Source of the DNA: Pseudomonas viridiflava
Lineage (GTDB): Bacteria > Pseudomonadota > Gammaproteobacteria > Pseudomonadales > Pseudomonadaceae
NCBI RefSeq assembly: GCF_900580675.1
Contig: NZ_UTBG01000142.1
Location: 1-64,000, forward strand
Direction of reading: 5' to 3'
Length of the DNA stretch: 64,000 bases
Of this stretch, positions 56,062 to 64,000 are shown piece after piece. Position 1 is the first letter of the stretch. Each line of letters begins with the position of its first letter. The notes beneath the pieces are model-generated. The model searched no databases and had not been told where the DNA came from. It saw only the letters and a program-made list of their open reading frames with translations. The translations under genes and the position numbers were made by a program.

Positions 56062-56964
56062 ATGAACCTTTCCCTGTATTTACTCACTGTGCTGATCTGG
56101 GGCACCACCTGGATCGCCCTCAAATGGCAGTTGGGCGTGGTCGCGATTCCGGTGTCCATCGTCTATCGCTTCGGCCTGGCGGCGCTGGTGCTGTTTGCGT
56201 TGTTGCTGCTCAGTCGCAAGTTGCAGGTGATGAACCGGCGCGGTCATCTGATCTGCCTGGCCCAGGGCCTGTGCCTGTTTTGCGTCAACTTCATGTGCTT
56301 TCTCACGGCCAGCCAATGGATCCCCAGCGGCCTGGTGGCGGTGGTGTTTTCCACGGCTACCTTGTGGAACGCGCTGAACGCGCGGGTATTTTTCGGCCAG
56401 CGGGTGGCGCGCAATGTGTTGATGGGCGGCGCCTTGGGGTTGCTGGGGTTGGGGTTCCTGTTCTGGCCGGAACTGGCCGGGCATACGGCCAGCCCGCAGA
56501 CCTTGCTGGGGTTAGGCCTGGCGTTGCTGGGCACGATGTGTTTTTCGGCGGGCAATATGCTGTCGAGCCTGCAGCAGAAGGCTGGGTTGCGGCCGCTGAC
56601 CACCAATGCCTGGGGCATGGCGTACGGTTCAGCGATGCTGGCGACGTATTGCGCGGTGCGTGGGATTCCGTTCGATATGGACTGGAGTGCGCGGTATGTC
56701 GGGGCGCTTTGGTATCTGGTGATTCCGGGGTCGGTGATCGGGTTTACCGCTTACCTGACACTGGTCGGGCGCATGGGCCCGGAGCGCGCGGCGTATTGCA
56801 CGGTGCTGTTTCCGGTGGTGGCGCTGAATGTGTCGGCGTTTGCCGAGGGGTATCAGTGGACGGCGCCGGCGTTGATGGGGTTGGTGTTGGTGATGGCGGG
56901 GAATGTGTTGGTGTTTCGCAAACCCAAGGTTGTGAATCCGGTCTTCAAGGCCAATGCAATCTAG
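56062..56964 (+). CDS. EamA/DMT-family permease
   Basis: This 300-residue drug/metabolite transporter has ten hydrophobic segments in two repeats (LTVLIWGTTWIALKWQLGVV; PGSVIGFTAYLTLVGRMGPE). Substrate is unknown. ATGs at 56050 and 56062 are both possible; 56062 begins the conserved part. Its TAG abuts the REPIN directly. The divergent AraC gene is a likely regulator. Confidence 0.88.
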   Translation: MNLSLYLLTVLIWGTTWIALKWQLGVVAIPVSIVYRFGLAALVLFALLLLSRKLQVMNRRGHLICLAQGLCLFCVNFMCFLTASQWIPSGLVAVVFSTATLWNALNARVFFGQRVARNVLMGGALGLLGLGFLFWPELAGHTASPQTLLGLGLALLGTMCFSAGNMLSSLQQKAGLRPLTTNAWGMAYGSAMLATYCAVRGIPFDMDWSARYVGALWYLVIPGSVIGFTAYLTLVGRMGPERAAYCTVLFPVVALNVSAFAEGYQWTAPALMGLVLVMAGNVLVFRKPKVVNPVFKANAI

Positions 56965-57056
56965 TGTGGGAGCGGGCTTGCTCGCGAAAGCGGAGTGTCA
57001 GTCGGCACATTTGTTACTGATCCACCGCCTTCGCGAGCAAGCCCGCTCCCACATTT
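56965..57056. repeat. REPIN, GAGCGGGCTTGCTCGC family
   Basis: TGTGGGAGCGGGCTTGCTCG starts at the base after the EamA stop. Its inverted mate ends 18 bases before the fhpR stop region. It lies between convergent genes. Confidence 0.95.
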
Positions 57057-57073
57057 GGGTGGTGGTGATCTTT

Positions 57074-58618
57074 CTATTTCATTCCCAGGCGCTTGGCCAT
57101 TCGGTTCAGGTTGGCGCGGTCGAGGCCGAGTTCGCGGGCGGCGCTGGCCCAGTTGTGCTGGTGGCGTTCGAGGCAGGCAGTGATCACTTGGCGCTGGTAG
57201 TGCTCGGTGGCCTGGCGCAGGTCGCCGCTGATGACGGGGGCTGCCTGGGATGGCTCGTCGGCAGCCGGCGCGCTGACGTCGGGCAGGTCCAGGTCCTGGG
57301 CACTCAGGCTCAAAATCTTCGGACGCTCGCGACAGTTACCCAGCGCTTTCAGTGCGCTGCGTCCGATCAAATGCTCAAGCTCGCGCACATTGCCCGGCCA
57401 GCTATAGGCCAGCAGCGCCGCCTGGGCGTCGCTGGTCAGGCGCAGGCTGCCCAGGCCCATGCGTGAGCGGTTCTGCTCGAGGAAAAAACCGGCCAGCAGC
57501 AACACATCGCGCCCGCGCTCGCGCAGCGCCGGCACTTGCAGCGGGTACACACTGAGGCGGTGGTAGAAGTCGGCGCGGTAGCGACCGTTGCGCACTTCGT
57601 CAGCCAGGTCGCGGTTGGTGGCGGCGATCAGGCGCACGTCCACCTGGTGTTCCTTGTCCGAACCCAGGCGCTGCAACTGGCCGCTTTGCAGCACACGCAA
57701 CAGCTTGGCTTGGACGGTCAGCGACAGCTCGCCCACTTCATCCAGAAACAGTGTGCCGCCGTTCGCCAGTTCGAACTTGCCGCGTCGCTCATTCAGCGCG
57801 CCGGTAAAGGCGCCGCGCACATGCCCGAACAGCTCGCTTTCCACCAGGGTTTCCGGGAGGGCGGCGCAGTTGAGGCTGATCAAGGGTTTGTCCGCGCGGG
57901 TTGATGCGGCGTGGATCGCCTGGGCCACCAGCTCTTTGCCGACCCCGGTTTCGCCAGTGATCAGCACCGTGAGGTCGCTGCCGCCCACCAGTTGGATCTC
58001 CTCGACCAGGCGCTTATGGCTTTTGCTCTGGCCGATCATTTCCTTGTGCTGCTGGCCGCTGGCCTGGCGGTAGATCTCGGCGCGCTGGTGTGCGTCTTCG
58101 GCGCGCAACGCCAAGCGTTCGATGCGTTCGGCGACGTTGACCGTGGCAGCGGCGAGGCTGGCAAAGGCTTGCAGGGCGTCGAGTTCCACGCGTTCGAAGC
58201 GTTCGGTGTCGAGGGCGTCCAGGGTCAGCAGGCCCCAGGGCTGGTCGTCGACAAACAATGGGCAGCCCATGCAATCGTGTACTTGCAGGTGGCCATGCAG
58301 GCCATCGACCAGGCCGTCGTAGGGGTCGGGCAACTCGCTGTCACTGTCAAAGCGCGTCGGGCCGGGGCTGCTGAGCAGGACCGCGAAGCGTGGATGTTCG
58401 CTGACCTTGAAGCGTCGGCCGAGCGTGTCGGCGCTCAAACCGTCGACGGCCAGCGGCACCAGCCAGTCGCCGTCCAGGCGCAACAGCGCGGCGGCATCGC
58501 ACGGCAGCAGGGCGCGCATGGCGTGCAGCAGGCGGCGGTAACGCTCGCCTTCGGGCAGCTCGCGCGACAGGTCGGCCACCAGCGGCAGCAGGGTAGTGAG
58601 CAGTGATTGCGCAGTCAT
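57074..58618 (-). CDS. fhpR: NorR/FhpR-type sigma54-dependent NO sensor
   Basis: This 514-residue bacterial enhancer-binding protein has an N-terminal GAF domain that binds NO at a non-haem iron in NorR. A central AAA+ domain follows (GETGVGKELVAQAIH; the sigma54-contact GAFTGA; FLDEVGEL). The C-terminal Fis-type helix-turn-helix reads HNWASAARELGLDRANLNRM. It is divergent from the flavohaemoglobin gene, as FhpR is in Pseudomonas. Two GT-N7-AC boxes and a sigma54-like promoter lie between them. Confidence 0.92.
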   Translation of the reverse strand: MTAQSLLTTLLPLVADLSRELPEGERYRRLLHAMRALLPCDAAALLRLDGDWLVPLAVDGLSADTLGRRFKVSEHPRFAVLLSSPGPTRFDSDSELPDPYDGLVDGLHGHLQVHDCMGCPLFVDDQPWGLLTLDALDTERFERVELDALQAFASLAAATVNVAERIERLALRAEDAHQRAEIYRQASGQQHKEMIGQSKSHKRLVEEIQLVGGSDLTVLITGETGVGKELVAQAIHAASTRADKPLISLNCAALPETLVESELFGHVRGAFTGALNERRGKFELANGGTLFLDEVGELSLTVQAKLLRVLQSGQLQRLGSDKEHQVDVRLIAATNRDLADEVRNGRYRADFYHRLSVYPLQVPALRERGRDVLLLAGFFLEQNRSRMGLGSLRLTSDAQAALLAYSWPGNVRELEHLIGRSALKALGNCRERPKILSLSAQDLDLPDVSAPAADEPSQAAPVISGDLRQATEHYQRQVITACLERHQHNWASAARELGLDRANLNRMAKRLGMK

Positions 58619-58632
58619 AATGACTCCTTGTA

Positions 58633-58643
58633 GTCCTTATGAC
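58633..58643. promoter_or_regulatory. NorR/FhpR enhancer site 1
   Basis: GTCCTTATGAC fits GT-N7-AC and sits in the palindrome TAGTC-CTTAT-GACTA, 15 bases upstream of fhpR. Confidence 0.65.
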
Positions 58644-58658
58644 TATAAAACCTGACGT

Positions 58659-58669
58659 GTCATATTGAC
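58659..58669. promoter_or_regulatory. NorR/FhpR enhancer site 2
   Basis: GTCATATTGAC fits GT-N7-AC, 26 bases from site 1. It is preceded by TGACGTGTCA, so a third overlapping half-site is possible. Confidence 0.65.
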
Positions 58670-58710
58670 TACTGATAATTTAACTAATTGAAAAATAACG
58701 ATTTTAAAGT

Positions 58711-58726
58711 TGGCATGAATACTGAG
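58711..58726 (+). promoter_or_regulatory. Sigma54-type promoter of flavohaemoglobin gene
   Basis: TGGCATGAATACTGAG has the -24 GG and a TG at the -12 position, with the usual spacing. The -12 element is imperfect (TGA rather than TGC). It lies about 42 bases downstream of the FhpR boxes and 40 upstream of the gene. Confidence 0.6.
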
Positions 58727-58765
58727 TATACGAAGGCAATCTGTAAAGAAGCCCAGGAGGCTCCC

Positions 58766-59947
58766 ATGCTTAGTGCCCAAGACCGTGCCATCGTCAAATC
58801 CACCGTCCCCCTGCTGGAAAGCGGCGGTGAAGCGCTGATCACCCATTTCTACCGCATGATGCTCGCCGAGTACCCGCAAGTTCGTCCGCTGTTCAACCAG
58901 GCCCACCAGGCCAGCGGCGACCAGCCCCGCGCCCTGGCCAATGGCGTGTTGATGTACGCGCGTCATATCGACCAGTTGGACCAGCTGGGCGACCTGGTGG
59001 CGAAGATCATCAACAAGCATGTGGCCTTGCAGATCCTGCCGGAACACTACCCGATCGTCGGCGCCTGCCTGCTGCGGGCGATTTCCGAAGTGTTGGGCAG
59101 CGAGATTGCCACGCCTGAGGTGATGAGTGCCTGGGGCGCGGCTTACGGCCAACTGGCGGACATCCTGATTGGCGCCGAAACGGCCATCTACGACGAAAAA
59201 GCCCAGGCCCCCGGTGGCTGGCGGGGGGCGCGGCCGTTCAAAGTGGTCAAGCGTGTGGAAGAGAGCGCCGAGATCATCTCTTTCTACCTCGCGCCTGTGG
59301 ATAACGGCCAGATCCTCAGCGCTGCGCCGGGCCAGTACATCGGCATGAAACTGCTGCTCGACGGTGAGGAAGTACGTCGCAACTATTCCCTCTCGGCCCT
59401 GAGCGACGCCGGCGAATACCGCATCAGCGTCAAGCGCGAGCCGGGTGGCCGTGTCTCCAATTACCTGCATGACCAACTGCACGTCGGGGCAACCATCGAC
59501 CTGTTTCCGCCATCGGGTGAGTTCACCCTGGCGGCCAGCGACAAGCCGCTGGTGCTGATCAGTGGCGGCGTGGGTATTACGCCAACCCTGCCGATGCTCG
59601 AGGCGGCGTTGGCAACTCAACGGCCGGTGCACTTTATCCACTGCGCGCGTAATGGCGGGGTGCATGCGTTCCGCGACTGGGTCGATGGCCTGGCCGCCCG
59701 GCATCCGCAGCTCAAGCGCTTTTACTGCTATGCCGAAGACGACGGCGTCAGCCCGGCAGCGGACACGGTTGGCCTGCTCAGCCAGGAACAACTGGCCGCC
59801 TGGTTGCCCGAGCAGCGCGACCTGGATGCTTACTTCCTCGGCCCTAAAGGCTTTATGGCGGCGATCAAGCGCCACCTCAAGGCCTTGGGCGTGCCCGAGC
59901 AGCAAAGCCGCTACGAGTTCTTCGGCCCGGCTGCCGCCTTGGAGTAA
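58766..59947 (+). CDS. hmp: Flavohaemoglobin, nitric oxide dioxygenase
   Basis: This enzyme oxidises NO to nitrate with O2 and NADH. The 393-residue protein has an N-terminal globin domain with the proximal histidine in NKHVALQILPEHY, an FAD domain (RRNYSLSAL; PGQYIGMKLL) and an NAD domain (GGVGITPTLPML, YFLGPKGFM). AGGAGG precedes the ATG at 58766. It is known as fhp in Pseudomonas and is controlled by the divergent FhpR. Confidence 0.96.
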   Translation: MLSAQDRAIVKSTVPLLESGGEALITHFYRMMLAEYPQVRPLFNQAHQASGDQPRALANGVLMYARHIDQLDQLGDLVAKIINKHVALQILPEHYPIVGACLLRAISEVLGSEIATPEVMSAWGAAYGQLADILIGAETAIYDEKAQAPGGWRGARPFKVVKRVEESAEIISFYLAPVDNGQILSAAPGQYIGMKLLLDGEEVRRNYSLSALSDAGEYRISVKREPGGRVSNYLHDQLHVGATIDLFPPSGEFTLAASDKPLVLISGGVGITPTLPMLEAALATQRPVHFIHCARNGGVHAFRDWVDGLAARHPQLKRFYCYAEDDGVSPAADTVGLLSQEQLAAWLPEQRDLDAYFLGPKGFMAAIKRHLKALGVPEQQSRYEFFGPAAALE

Positions 59948-60068
59948 TGCTCCCACATTCGCCTCTCCAATGACGGTGATTAATCCCCCGTTAACCCCCC
60001 TCTGTTTAAACCACTCTCTGTGTGTAAACTTGCGGCCATTGGCAACATTCAAATAAAGGGAAACGGGG

Positions 60069-60575
60069 ATGAGTGACGAATTGCGTTTAGGCAGGGAGCG
60101 ACGCTTTCTGGTGTTGCTGGGCATCATCTGCCTGGCGCTGATCGGCGGTGCCTTGTATATGCAAGTGGTGCTGGGCGAGGCGCCGTGCCCGCTGTGCATC
60201 CTGCAACGCTACGCCTTGCTGCTGATCGCGATTTTCGCGTTCATCGGTGCGGCCATGCGCAGCAAGGGTGCGATCACGCTGTTTGAAGGCCTGGTGGTGC
60301 TCAGCGCCCTCGGCGGGGTGGCGGCAGCCGGCCATCATGTGTACACCCAGTTCTTCCCTCAGGTCAGCTGCGGCATCGATGTGCTGCAACCCATTGTCGA
60401 CGACCTGCCGCTGGCCAAGTTGTTCCCGTTGGGCTTCCAGGTCGATGGCTTCTGCAGCACCCCGTACCCGCCGGTTCTGGGCCTGTCACTGGCGCAATGG
60501 GCGCTGGTGGCGTTTGTACTCACCGTGATCCTGGTGCCGCTGGGCATCTATCGGAATCGTCAGCGCAAGGGTTGA
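60069..60575 (+). CDS. dsbB: Disulfide bond formation protein B
   Basis: This 168-residue inner-membrane quinone reductase reoxidises DsbA. It has four hydrophobic segments, the redox pair C40-P-L-C43 and the second periplasmic cysteine pair in VSCGIDV and GFCSTPYPP. The ATG at 60069 follows AAAGGG. The gene lies upstream of cyo, and both link to the quinone pool, though they are separated by a terminator and a long intergenic. Confidence 0.93.
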   Translation: MSDELRLGRERRFLVLLGIICLALIGGALYMQVVLGEAPCPLCILQRYALLLIAIFAFIGAAMRSKGAITLFEGLVVLSALGGVAAAGHHVYTQFFPQVSCGIDVLQPIVDDLPLAKLFPLGFQVDGFCSTPYPPVLGLSLAQWALVAFVLTVILVPLGIYRNRQRKG

Positions 60576-60585
60576 ACCTTTACTG

Positions 60586-60626
60586 AAACGCCCCGGTCCT
60601 TCCTGAAGGTAGGCCGGGGCGTTTTT
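60586..60626 (+). terminator. Rho-independent terminator after dsbB
   Basis: ACGCCCCGG-(loop)-CCGGGGCGTTTTT forms a long GC stem with an internal CCTTC/GAAGG pair and T-tract, 11 bases past the stop. Confidence 0.88.
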
Positions 60627-61365
60627 GTATGTAGGCTTTTGTGAAAGGGCCGTGACGAGCGGCAACTTTAGGTGTGCGCAGCATGCGACATGTTGTCACA
60701 CGGAGGCTGTCGCAGGACGTTTCTGACCCGCCAAATGGGCGCTTAAATTTGCACCAACCGGTCAAATTGTGCTGTCAGTTCGTGGTTTGAATCCTGCTCC
60801 AAAGGTCGCGCGGTTCGAGCCTCGCGGTGATGTCCCAATGCCTTGTTTTATGGGGGGTTGCATCCATTTGCCATGCCCTTACAGGGTGTAAGGGATGAGA
60901 CACATTGCGTAATAACTGGGCAATTTTTGTGGTTTTTGTTGAGAATCTAACGCGATAAGATCGCGAACCCTCGCAATAATGGTGAAGGATTATTGCTGTA
61001 ATCGATAAAAATTATTTCTTTATAAGACATGGTTTATACATCGCTAGCTAACTACAATCGCCCGCACTGAATGTCCGGTGCTGTTCAATATTTGAGCATT
61101 GGAGCGGTCGAGGGGCAGATGGATGGCTCTGTGCGACCCCAGGTTCCGGCAGCCTTTCAACTATCCGCACCAAACGGAATTGGTCTGTAACAAGGCCTTT
61201 AACCACGAAATCGAATAAGAACTCACCGCAGGTCCGTGAAACGTACAGTTATGACGTGAAGGGCAGGCTCTTATTCAATCGAAGAGAAATGCCAACCCTT
61301 GGCAGGGTGAAGTGTTGGCGATCAAAACCCAACTGCATTGCGCAAGCTGCTTTAGAGGTCGTGAG
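60627..61365 (+). promoter_or_regulatory. Long cyo upstream/leader region
   Basis: About 740 bases without a credible gene precede cyoA. It is AT-richer than its neighbours between 60840 and 61050. CGATAAAAATTATTT at 61003-61017 resembles a weak Fur box. GAATAAGA near 61213 and TCTTATTC near 61271 are inverted and could pair in a leader RNA. The promoter start cannot be fixed. Confidence 0.5.
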
Positions 61366-62307
61366 ATGAGTAAAAACAGGTACCCCCGATTACTAGGCTT
61401 TTTGCCGCTGCTTGGCATGATGTTAATGCTGGGAGGCTGCAAGTGGACCTTGATGGACCCAAAAGGACAGATCGGTCTGGATCAACGAAACCTGATCATC
61501 ACTGCCACCCTGCTGATGCTGCTGGTTGTGGTGCCTGTGATCATCATGACCTTCGCCTTCGCCTGGAAATACCGCGCGTCGAACACCAGCGCTACCTACG
61601 CGCCCAAGTGGTCGCACTCCACCAAGATTGAAATCGCGGTGTGGCTGGTCCCGGTCCTCATCATCATCGCCCTGGGTTACATCACCTATAAGTCGACCCA
61701 CGAGCTGGACCCGTACCGTCCGCTGGAATCCGACGTCAAGCCGATCAACATCGAAGTGGTCGCGCTGGACTGGAAGTGGCTGTTCATCTACCCGGACCTG
61801 GGTATCGCCACGGTTAACGAAATCCAGTTCCCGGAAAACACGCCGCTGAACTTCCGGATCACCTCCGACGCTGTGATGAACTCGTTCTTCATCCCGGCAC
61901 TGGGCGGCCAGATCTACGCGATGGCAGGCATGCAGACCCGCCTGCACCTGATCGCGAACGAAAAAGCTGAAATGGAAGGCATCTCCGCTAACTACAGCGG
62001 CGCTGGCTTCACCGGCATGAAATTCAAAGCAATCTCGACGAGCCAGGAAGATTTCAACGCCTGGGTAGCCAAAGTCAAGGCCGCACCTAAACAGCTTGAT
62101 CAAGCTGAATACGACGCCCTGACCAAACCAAGCCAGAACAACCCAGTCGCTCTTTACTCCACGTTTGAGCCGAACCTGTTTCAGAAAATCGTCGACAAGT
62201 ACGAAGGTATGAAGCCAGGCAAGCCGGTCAAGCACGAGAAGAAAGAAGTGGCCGCGGTTGAAGGTTCTGACACGGGCTCGCATTCAACTGCTGGGGCAGA
62301 GGAGTAA
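61366..62307 (+). CDS. cyoA: Cytochrome bo3 ubiquinol oxidase subunit II
   Basis: This 313-residue lipoprotein subunit of the haem-copper quinol oxidase has a lipobox MLGGC near residue 25, two TM segments (LLMLLVVVPVIIMTFAFAW; VWLVPVLIIIALGYIT) and a periplasmic cupredoxin domain (EVVALDWKWLFIYPDLGIAT; NSFFIPALGGQIYAMAGM). CuA ligands are absent, as expected for a quinol oxidase. GAGG lies upstream of the ATG at 61366. Confidence 0.95.
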   Translation: MSKNRYPRLLGFLPLLGMMLMLGGCKWTLMDPKGQIGLDQRNLIITATLLMLLVVVPVIIMTFAFAWKYRASNTSATYAPKWSHSTKIEIAVWLVPVLIIIALGYITYKSTHELDPYRPLESDVKPINIEVVALDWKWLFIYPDLGIATVNEIQFPENTPLNFRITSDAVMNSFFIPALGGQIYAMAGMQTRLHLIANEKAEMEGISANYSGAGFTGMKFKAISTSQEDFNAWVAKVKAAPKQLDQAEYDALTKPSQNNPVALYSTFEPNLFQKIVDKYEGMKPGKPVKHEKKEVAAVEGSDTGSHSTAGAEE

Positions 62308-62310
62308 ACG

Positions 62311-64000
62311 ATGTTTGGTAAATTAAGTTGGGATGCGGTCCCGTTCCACGAGCCGATCGTAATGGTGACCATTGCCATGATCGCGCTGGGTGGTCTGGCA
62401 CTGTTTGCAGCAATCACGTATTTCAAGAAGTGGACCTACCTGTGGACCGAGTGGCTGACGTCCGTCGACCACAAGAAAATCGGTGTCATGTACGTCATCG
62501 TTGCCATGGTCATGCTGCTGCGTGGTTTTGCCGACGCCATCATGATGCGTACCCAGTTGGCCATGGCCACCGAGGGTTCGCCTGGCTACCTGCCGCCTGA
62601 GCACTATGACCAGATCTTCACCGCCCACGGTGTGATCATGATCATCTTCATGGCGATGCCATTCTTCACCGGCTTGATGAACCTTGCCTTGCCGCTGCAG
62701 ATCGGTGCGCGTGACGTTGCCTACCCGTTCCTGAACTCCCTGAGCTTCTGGCTGTTGGTATCCGGCGTCGTGCTGATCAACCTGTCCCTGGGCGTCGGCG
62801 AATTCGCCAAGACCGGTTGGGTTGCGTATCCGCCATTGTCGGGCCTGCAATACAGCCCGGGCGTGGGTGTGGACTACTACATCTGGGCCTTGCAGTTATC
62901 AGGACTCGGGACGACATTGACGGGGGTCAACTTCCTGGCCACCGTCCTGAAAATGCGCGCCCCTGGCATGAAACTGATGGACATGCCGATCTTCACCTGG
63001 ACCTGCACCTGGGCCAACGTCCTGATCGTGGCTTCGTTCCCGATCCTGGCCGCTACCATGGCGCTGCTGTCGCTTGACCGTTACCTGGATTTCCACATTT
63101 TCACCAATGAACTTGGTGGCAATCCAATGATGTACGTGAACCTGTTCTGGGCATGGGGTCACCCTGAGGTGTACATCCTGATCCTGCCAGCGTTCGGTAT
63201 CTTCTCCGAAGTGATCTCGACCTTTACCGGCAAGCGCCTGTTCGGTCACCACTCGATGGTCTACGCATCGGGCGCAATCTCGGTACTGGGCTTCATGGTG
63301 TGGCTGCACCACTTCTTCACCATGGGTTCGGGTGCAAGCGTCAACGCCTTCTTCGGCCTGGCGACGATGCTGATTTCCATCCCGACGGGGGTGAAGCTAT
63401 TCAACTGGCTGTTCACCATCTACCACGGCCGTTTGCGCATGACCAGCCAGGTTCTCTGGACCCTGGGCTTCATGGTCACCTTCGCCATCGGCGGCATGAC
63501 CGGCGTACTGCTGGCCATCCCGGGTGCTGACTTCGTCCTGCACAACAGCCTGTTCGTGATCGCTCACTTCCATAACGTGATCATCGGCGGCGCGGTATTC
63601 GGCTACATCGCTGGTTTCAGCTTCTACTTCCCGAAAGCGTTCGGCTTCAAGCTGCACGAAGGCTGGGGCAAGGCTGCATTCTGGTTCTGGATCTCGGGCT
63701 TCTTCGTCGCGTTCATGCCGCTCTACGCTTTGGGCTTCATGGGCATGACCCGTCGTCTGAACGCCACGACCAACCCTGAGTGGGTGCCGTACCTGTACGT
63801 CGCCATGGTCGGTGCAGTAATGATTGCTGTGGGCATCGCCTGCCAGCTGATCCAGCTGTATGTCAGCGTGCGTGATCGCAAGCAGAATATGTGCGAATCC
63901 GGCGACCCATGGAATGCACACACCCTGGAATGGTCGACCTCGTCGCCACCGCCGTTCTACAACTTTGCCGTACTGCCTAAGGCTGACAGCATCGATCCGT
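62311..64000 (+). CDS. cyoB: Cytochrome bo3 ubiquinol oxidase subunit I, partial
   Basis: This is the catalytic proton-pumping subunit, cut by the window end after about 563 codons of an expected ~660-670. It starts [18 protein letters not shown] 3 bases after cyoA, with GAGGAG upstream. Visible features are the haem b histidine in [12 protein letters not shown], the CuB region [17 protein letters not shown] (His-Tyr crosslink), HHFFTMGSG, and HFHNVIIGG with the haem o3 ligands. Eleven or more TM segments are present. The rest of cyoBCDE should follow. Confidence 0.96.
   Translation, partial: MFGKLSWDAVPFHEPIVMVTIAMIALGGLALFAAITYFKKWTYLWTEWLTSVDHKKIGVMYVIVAMVMLLRGFADAIMMRTQLAMATEGSPGYLPPEHYDQIFTAHGVIMIIFMAMPFFTGLMNLALPLQIGARDVAYPFLNSLSFWLLVSGVVLINLSLGVGEFAKTGWVAYPPLSGLQYSPGVGVDYYIWALQLSGLGTTLTGVNFLATVLKMRAPGMKLMDMPIFTWTCTWANVLIVASFPILAATMALLSLDRYLDFHIFTNELGGNPMMYVNLFWAWGHPEVYILILPAFGIFSEVISTFTGKRLFGHHSMVYASGAISVLGFMVWLHHFFTMGSGASVNAFFGLATMLISIPTGVKLFNWLFTIYHGRLRMTSQVLWTLGFMVTFAIGGMTGVLLAIPGADFVLHNSLFVIAHFHNVIIGGAVFGYIAGFSFYFPKAFGFKLHEGWGKAAFWFWISGFFVAFMPLYALGFMGMTRRLNATTNPEWVPYLYVAMVGAVMIAVGIACQLIQLYVSVRDRKQNMCESGDPWNAHTLEWSTSSPPPFYNFAVLPKADSIDP

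Overview
The window looks like a chromosomal core segment of a Pseudomonas of the P. fluorescens group. The evidence is high GC, Pseudomonas-type gene neighbourhoods (ispB/rplU/rpmA/obgE/proB/creA; antABC-antR, catR-catBCA, kynR-kynU; fhpR-fhp; dsbB-cyoAB), and at least twelve REP doublets (REPINs) of the two families typical of that group: GTGGGAGCGGGCTTGCTCGC and GTGGGAGCTGGCTTGCCTGC. I see no phage, insertion sequence, tRNA, rRNA or CRISPR array.

Region 1 (0.1-13 kb) is a tryptophan/anthranilate catabolic supercluster. It holds an AroP-type permease in line with antABC, the activator antR, catR with divergent catBCA, and kynR, kynU and a second permease. Together they cover aromatic amino acid uptake, kynurenine to anthranilate, anthranilate to catechol, and catechol to the ketoadipate enol-lactone. 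kynA and kynB are not in the window.

Region 2 (13-22.7 kb) is mixed accessory metabolism: a LysR/TauE pair, a LysR/SDR pair, a SulP anion transporter with STAS domain, a small LprI-like secreted protein, and a GntP-type permease, RpiR regulator and N-acyl-D-amino-acid deacylase operon. Region 3 (22.8-25.2 kb) is a single large ORF, the most unusual gene here. It has a DUF6543 (dermonecrotic-toxin-like) N-terminal half, a hydrophobic segment, a Pro/Ser-rich linker with a nuclear-localisation-like KRPR, and a C-terminal domain resembling R-S-E ADP-ribosyltransferases.

Region 4 (25.3-39.7 kb) is largely core: a VOC protein, an McpS-like chemoreceptor, fklB, a Fur-box-preceded small gene, yjdM, ispB, rplU-rpmA-obgE-proB-creA, a glutathione peroxidase, an old yellow enzyme, a GT4 glycosyltransferase, cysZ and trxB. 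Region 5 (39.8-45.7 kb) combines a pterin operon (ABM protein, folM, folE, folX, DUF1244, HopJ-like) with a MerR/LitR-type regulator that lacks cobalamin ligands and a short LOV photoreceptor. This looks like a blue-light-responsive locus. Region 6 (45.8-57 kb) is an uncharacterised catabolic or lipid-type cluster (class II aldolase, alpha/beta hydrolase, SDR, DUF1302, DUF1329, LAL-type LuxR) followed by AraC and EamA. Region 7 (57-64 kb) holds FhpR and flavohaemoglobin for NO detoxification, dsbB, and cyoA-cyoB; cyoB is cut by the window end.
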